Assembly (NCBI GenBank): GCA_022571535.1
Contig: JACZXR010000156.1
Location: forward strand, 1 to 6,231
Direction: 5' to 3'
Length of the DNA stretch: 6,231 nucleotides
From: Deltaproteobacteria bacterium
GTDB taxonomy: Bacteria > Desulfobacterota > Binatia > UBA9968 > CAXXLF01
The notes under the pieces are model-generated. The model was given only the letters and a program-made list of their open reading frames with translations, ran no database searches and had not been told where the DNA came from. Numbering within the stretch: the stretch's first letter is position 1; each line of letters begins with the position of its first letter. Shown piece after piece: positions 5,823 to 6,231 of this stretch. Position numbers and translations under genes: made by a program.

Positions 5823-6167
5823 ATGGAGATCAAGCGGGGGCACTTCTACATTATAGACTTTAATCCACGCGTGAGGACAAAGCCGGGGAAGCTGCGCCCT
5901 GCTGTCACACTTCAATCCGATATCATTAATGAGGACGGCTATCCATCCACCGTTGTAATCCCAACAACGACCCGGCTGATTCAAGATCCTGGACTCCTGA
6001 GGCTGCGCATCAAAAAAGGGCAGGGCGGGTTGGAGCGGGAAAGCGATCTCCTCTTGGGTCAATTGATCGCTGTGGCCAACGAGTCCTTTCGGGAACAGAT
6101 CGGGGTCTTACCGGGCAAGCTAATGGAAGAATTGGAAAGACGGGTCCGCATCATCCTTAGCCTGTGA
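5823..6167 (+). CDS. MazF/PemK-family mRNA-cleaving toxin
   Basis: The 114-residue product is a type II toxin expected to cut mRNA at short specific sequences without the ribosome. Family marks: the N-terminal strand IKRGHFYIIDFNP, the loop KLRPAVTL, VVIPTTTR, and the C-terminal block SDLLLGQLIAVANE followed by IGVLPGKLMEEL. Arg25 (in LRPAV) and Thr48 (in IPTTT) fall at the same positions as the known catalytic Arg25 and Thr48 of Bacillus subtilis MazF, so the nuclease looks intact. Where many relatives have QIRTID after the central strand, this protein has QLIAVAN, which may alter RNA recognition. There is no separate ribosome site: the ATG follows the antitoxin stop with zero spacing, so translation is probably coupled. 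The cleavage sequence cannot be predicted from here. Confidence 0.92.
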   Translation: MEIKRGHFYIIDFNPRVRTKPGKLRPAVTLQSDIINEDGYPSTVVIPTTTRLIQDPGLLRLRIKKGQGGLERESDLLLGQLIAVANESFREQIGVLPGKLMEELERRVRIILSL

Positions 6168-6180
6168 ATCGTTGTTATTC

Positions 6181-6231
6181 ACCCCGTACCACAGATCGTT
6201 CTGTACGTAAGTGCAGGGATGAATGTTCTGA
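6181..6231 (+). repeat. Folded repeat element, right copy, cut by window end
   Basis: On the plus strand: ACCCCGTACCACA (6181-6193) is identical at all 13 positions to the minus strand of the left copy. Then comes a hairpin of 6199-6206 with 6211-6218 capped by GTAA, and 6205-6223 matches the left copy at 16 of 19 positions, ending in GGATGAA. The middle differs in sequence and by one base in length. The closing GTACGGGGT seen in the left copy would lie outside the window. It begins 13 bases after the toxin stop. Confidence 0.6.

Noticed and set aside
22..6231. The two end repeats as terminal inverted repeats of one 6-kb transposon
   Set aside because: The interior holds housekeeping genes and no transposase, and the left copy is itself a complete fold, so independent dispersed copies are more likely.
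1..6231. CRISPR array, tRNA or rRNA
   Set aside because: I found no regularly spaced direct repeats, cloverleaf or ribosomal RNA sequence on either strand by eye.

Overview
The window reads as bacterial chromosome with moderately high GC from an uncultured-type, probably Gram-negative lineage. Tightly packed plus-strand genes, Shine-Dalgarno sequences, a Sec-type signal peptide, a CACGAAG-type intergenic palindrome and a MazF toxin pair support this. The protein styles would fit Methylomirabilota (NC10), Nitrospirota or Desulfobacterota, but nothing here fixes the phylum. All genes I accept are on the plus strand.

Layout: (1) 22-108, a folded repeat element that contains an intrinsic-terminator-like hairpin on the plus strand. 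(2) 185-610, a small secreted protein with a very charged, phenylalanine-heptad helix; I do not recognise its family. (3) 611-1186, a 575-base stretch with no credible gene. It holds a perfect 10-bp hairpin, a second hairpin with a T tract, a 27-base-arm palindrome built from 9-base CACGAAG units, and a short 27-base-period duplication. (4) 1187-4922, an operon-like run of three intact housekeeping-type genes: a HypE-like AIR-synthase-family ATPase without the HypE C-terminal cysteine, an M3 (PepF-type) zinc oligoendopeptidase, and the SurE nucleotide phosphatase. (5) 4931-5430, the decayed C-terminal end of a thiamine-diphosphate enzyme, with its front missing, a nonsense codon, a frameshift and a damaged cofactor motif. 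(6) 5520-6167, a strikingly AT-rich promoter island driving a type II toxin-antitoxin pair (ribbon-helix-helix-type antitoxin, MazF/PemK RNase). (7) 6181-6231, a second, inverted copy of the element at the left end, cut by the window edge.

The operon genes have no obvious single pathway: one metabolite-activating ATPase, one peptide-degrading enzyme and one nucleotide phosphatase would suit general turnover or repair. The toxin-antitoxin pair, the enzyme remnant and the repeats make the right side look like a region of past insertion and decay. The most unusual signal is the pair of outward-facing repeat elements, which share a 13-base identical block, a hairpin with a GTRA loop (one compensatory base-pair change) and a GGATGAA block. 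They look like a dispersed structured repeat or mobile-element end rather than part of any gene here.
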